This document shows positions 62,427 to 64,000 of a stretch of DNA of 64,000 nt, in pieces. How positions within the stretch are numbered: the stretch's first letter is position 1; each line of letters begins with the position of its first letter. The position numbers and the translations under genes are program-made. The DNA comes from Forficula auricularia. Its lineage: Eukaryota; Arthropoda; Insecta; Dermaptera; Forficulidae. The DNA is taken from assembly GCA_024734495.1 (NCBI GenBank), contig JALMQS010000136.1, positions 963,238 through 1,027,237 of the forward strand, given 5' to 3'. A model generated the notes under the pieces. The model saw nothing but the letters and a program-made list of their open reading frames with translations. It was not told the origin of the DNA and ran no database searches.

Positions 62427-62510
62427 ATCTATGACCCTTAATTATTTTACAAATATATAAGATACCTAAATAATTCGTAATAAAATAATATTTTAAAGAA
62501 TTTATTCTAA

Positions 62511-63058
62511 GTTCGCCCCTGTCTTGAATATTGCTCGCATTTGTGGAGAGGGGCCCCCAAGTATTCTCTTAATACCTTAGATGCAATTCAGAGGCGAGCT
62601 ATCAGACTGATAGGCGATTCTACATTAACTGGCACTCTCGACTCCTTAGCCCATCGTAGATCTGTCCCCGCCCTTTCACTTTTTTATAGATATTACCATG
62701 GCTTTTGTTCTGACGAAATAAAATCGATAATCCCACCAAAGGCTTCATTTGCGCGAAATACACGATTTTCTAAAATTCAACACCCCTACGCGCTTAAACT
62801 AGATACTAATCGAACAAACGCATTCGCCAATTCATTTATCCCTATGATATCTAGAGACTGGAACTCTCTTCCCCCAACCGTCTTTCCAGCAACTTATAAC
62901 CTTCAATCTTTCAAGACCAGCATCCAAGATACCTTCGACTGCTACCCAATCCCTAAATCTCCCCTTATCTTCATGTTACAAGGGTCCACCACGGACTACA
63001 GAGGTTGTACCTTCTTGGTGCAACTTCTTCTTGTATCAATATCATTATAAAAAAAAAA
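62511..63058 (+). pseudogene. 5'-truncated non-LTR retrotransposon (reverse transcriptase C-terminus)
   Basis: An open frame from 62511 (first codon Val, directly after a TAA) to 63050 encodes the C-terminal part of a LINE reverse transcriptase: RPCLEYCSHLWRGA, LDAIQRRAIRLIGD, LDSLAHRRSVPALSLFYRYY, then SFIPMISRDWNSLPPTVFPA and LQSFKTSI. This set is standard for Jockey/CR1/I-group elements of arthropods. The catalytic YADD region and everything upstream are missing, and an A-rich tail follows at 63046-63058, so this is a dead-on-arrival 5'-truncated copy. The frame has no stop or shift, so the insertion is fairly young. It lies just right of the hAT element ending at 62426. Confidence 0.9.
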
Positions 63059-64000
63059 AGCTTCATACAAACATAAGATCTATATTTAAATGAAACACCA
63101 ATGAATTAGTAAATATTAAATAAAATATAAAATTGGACGAAATATTTCAATACCCTAGTAATAAGATTAATAAATATAATAAATTAGTTATAAAATAAAA
63201 AAATACCTGTTTGTTTGAAACTTTATAAAAGAAATAGAATCAGCCTATATAGATGAAGAAAGTTCGTAAAATTTGATAAGTGAATTTTTAATTTTAATCT
63301 TTTTGGTTTGGACGCGTGGCGATAAGAAAGACCATCGATATTTTATTGAAAACTAAAAATATATAATATTCTTAGTGGACGAGCAGAAACCGAAGAGGAA
63401 GGACGTGTTTTGGTCACCATGAGATCTTTAAGGGGAAAACCTGGTAAGTTTCTCAATTTGTTTTAATTTATTTTAATTCTCTCCTATGATAAAATAATTC
63501 TTTATTGGTAAATAAATATCCTTAATTACACACATCTATTAAAAGTAATTTATTTTTTACGTGGGATGCGGACCTGCCTTGAAATAAACTACATATAGAA
63601 CGAAGTCGATTAAATTTTTTTTATTTTTTTATTTTAATGATTTATGTTAAGAAATGTCTTCGTGAGAGAGAAAAAAAATCATTTCAAGCATGCTTTTTTT
63701 GTTATTTCTCTAGGTATTTGGATTTCAATACCAACAATAACCCAAAAATAGATGATTGAAGAAATTTTGTTCTGGTCTTAAAATGTGTTTATTTTGAAAA
63801 CGGAGAATTTATAAGATTTTTGGCTTTTAATCTTCGGAATTTCCGGATGCAAAATACAGAAAATCACAAAAAATAAACTAAAGAAGTAGGGACCTTTAAA
63901 ACCATTTTATATGATAGAAATTTGGCACAAAAGTTTTAAGATGTTAAAATGTTCAAAAGATATTATATGTTTTCTAGATTATTATTAATAAAATTTTATT
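63059..64000. other. Right edge, AT-rich
   Basis: Holds the dispersed repeat at 63320-63465; nothing else identifiable. Confidence 0.5.
63320..63465 (+). repeat. Dispersed repeat, copy near the right edge
   Basis: GCGATAAGAAAGACCATCG, ATATTTTATTGAAAACT, GGACGAGCAGAAACCG, GGACGTGTTTTGGTC match the block order at 2325-2490. About 61 kb separates the copies. Confidence 0.5.

Noticed and set aside
62541..63050. The LINE frame as an independent cellular gene
   Set aside because: Its sequence is the C-terminal part of a non-LTR reverse transcriptase with an A-rich tail, so it is a truncated retroelement.
1..64000. CRISPR array, operons, bacterial-type ribosome-binding sites
   Set aside because: No evenly spaced direct repeats with unique spacers; the spliced gene shows this is a eukaryotic genome.

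Overview
This window looks like an AT-rich, repeat-laden arthropod genome; a crustacean or similar invertebrate is my guess and the species is not determinable. The evidence is long introns with consensus GT/AG junctions, arthropod-style non-LTR retroelements, hAT-type and other inverted-repeat DNA elements, tRNA-derived SINEs, and one protein-coding gene that I can reconstruct. There is no bacterial-type gene organisation and no CRISPR array. Gene: a myelin transcription factor 1 (MYT1/MYT1L/ST18) homologue lies on the minus strand and spans most of the window. I place seven exons: 56859-56840 (a 20-nt coding start inside a GC-rich 5' exon), 46756-45351, 11594-11522, 10349-10309, 7439-7266, 7151-6286 and 5616-5456. 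Every junction has a GT donor, an AG acceptor and matching phase, which gives about 913 codons before the gene runs off the left edge. Exons 3 to 5 encode the diagnostic tandem pair of CCHHC zinc fingers. The later fingers expected in this family must lie to the left of position 1. Layout: 57.1-56.8 kb is the probable promoter and first exon (CpG-rich, NRF1-like site). 56.8-46.8 kb is intron 1. 46.8-45.4 kb is the large acidic/basic N-terminal exon. 45.4-11.6 kb is a 33.8-kb intron with several GC-rich islands that stand out from the AT-rich background (near 13.4, 16.1, 18.6, 22.8, 23.9, 31.1, 40.2 and 42.8 kb) and are candidate enhancers or alternative promoters. 11.6-5.4 kb holds the finger exons and a Ser/His/Ala/Pro-rich exon. 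Right of 57.3 kb is upstream intergenic DNA with hAT, LINE and SINE insertions and a possible enhancer at 59.1-59.3 kb. Most interesting signal: at least eight elements built as head-to-head inverted repeats, plus solo halves, carry a hammerhead-ribozyme-like core (CTGATGA, stem II, GAAAC, a four-base loop, GTC). They are scattered through the introns and upstream DNA. The best copies are at 62.1-62.4, 57.6-57.8 and 41.4-41.6 kb. This architecture matches the terminal repeats of Penelope-like retroelements or the related non-autonomous retrozymes. Several copies also share a roughly 90-bp module found alone elsewhere in the window.
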